From assembly GCA_008921705.1 (NCBI GenBank), contig VFFE01006969.1, positions 137,004 through 201,003 of the forward strand: a DNA stretch of 64,000 nt, written 5' to 3'. Both the position numbers and the translations under genes were made by a program. The DNA comes from Burhinus oedicnemus. Taxonomy: Eukaryota; Chordata; Aves; Charadriiformes; Burhinidae. Below, piece by piece: positions 63,401-64,000 of the stretch. The notes below the pieces were generated by a model. The model had not been told where the DNA came from. It did no database searches and saw only the letters and a program-made list of their open reading frames with translations. Each line of letters opens with the position of its first letter. Position 1 is the stretch's first letter.

Positions 63401-64000
63401 CTGGCAATGTGTATCAGTTATGGTAACTGAGCTCCTTGCTAAAGAAACTGCATCTTCCAAATTTTCACTGCATTTAAATTCCCAGGAGAAGAAATGATCT
63501 TTAAGGACACTGCTTTTATTACATTAGTTGTTGGTGTGTATTTTCTTGTTTTTCACTAGCATTTATGATTGCTACAAATTTTATATATTCAAGACAAATA
63601 GTTTATGCAATATTTTTTCCAGATAGTGATTCCTTTACAGTGGTAATAAGTTGTGCACATTCCAACCTCCTCAACAATTTTACCATTGTCTCATCCTACC
63701 TTCATGCCATACTTACAAACAAGATTTCTTGTGTGAAAAATAAAAATGGTTGTACCCCGCACTTGAGTTTGGACAGTAAAAATTTATGAGACTAGGGAAG
63801 ACAGCAGACTTCTTTTTCTATTTTTCCTAGAGCTTTCAGTTTTCTTCAAAGGGTTGACTATTAAGCCACATGTGGGTTTTTCTTTTTTTCTTTCTTCTTT
63901 TTATTTTTAGTGATGGTTATTATTCTACTGTCATTCATGGCATGTTATTGATCTATCAATATCTGCATAGGCTTGAGCCCTTTCTTCAGGTAGGATTTTA
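60423..64000. other. AT-rich non-coding stretch to the window end
   Basis: Frames are at or below 118 codons and overlap on both strands, and none has a recognised domain. The part at 60.9-61.4 kb has balanced, non-repetitive composition and may be conserved non-coding DNA, but this is a guess. An A-rich run lies at 62342-62370 and a T-rich run at about 63876-63910. Confidence 0.5.

Noticed and set aside
1..64000. CRISPR arrays, phage, plasmid or bacterial operon features
   Set aside because: No regularly spaced repeats, no dense coding and no ribosome-binding-site pattern. CR1 elements and base composition show vertebrate DNA.

Overview
This is vertebrate nuclear DNA, almost certainly avian (at least sauropsid). 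The strand is AT-rich and CpG-poor, with no bacterial-style gene packing, no operons and no long intact host reading frame. The recognisable transposons are CR1-family non-LTR retrotransposons. One of them ends in the ATTCTATG octamer typical of CR1 3' ends, and the background holds diverged palindromic and tRNA-derived repeats of the kind seen in bird, crocodile and turtle genomes. Nearly all open frames of 60-130 codons look like chance frames.

Layout. From 1 to about 21.3 kb the DNA is gene-poor. It contains a GC-rich block near 6.05-6.47 kb, an unassigned Ser/Thr/Val-rich open frame on the minus strand near 13.37-13.67 kb beside an A-rich tract, an isolated perfect CRE palindrome at 14.10 kb and a CTCF-like motif at 15.29 kb. 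A 5'-truncated CR1 lies on the plus strand at 21.35-23.17 kb. It encodes most of a reverse transcriptase plus the C-terminal part of ORF2, broken by frameshifts and one nonsense codon. A short CR1 3' end (28.59-28.80 kb, plus) and an older CR1 (31.79-33.21 kb, minus) follow. From 33 to 39 kb there are only ancient palindromic repeats.

The best evidence for host coding sequence is on the minus strand at 39.47-39.91 kb: the 3' end of an unrecognised gene or gene relic, with stop codon, short 3' UTR and AATAAA. Its two coding blocks are separated by 29 nt bounded by splice-like GTAAGT and TTTTACAG, so it is either broken by a frameshift or carries an implausibly short intron. A strong CpG island (about 44.5-45.28 kb) runs into a 20-N gap and is the only clear promoter candidate. 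Its orientation is not settled, although a good-Kozak ATG on the minus strand and the minus-strand terminal block 5 kb away make a compact minus-strand gene possible. From 45.3 kb to the end the DNA is AT-rich, like a long intron or intergenic desert. It contains a perfect 15-bp inverted repeat at 47.68-47.72 kb, a possible LTR-like fragment near 57.1 kb, an unexplained 127-codon minus frame at 57.4-57.8 kb, and a second 20-N gap preceded by 26 A.

I see no CRISPR array, rRNA, confident tRNA or multi-gene system, and nothing that I would call a new biological system. The items most worth checking are the 39.5-39.9 kb locus, its possible link to the CpG island, and the 57.0-57.8 kb region.
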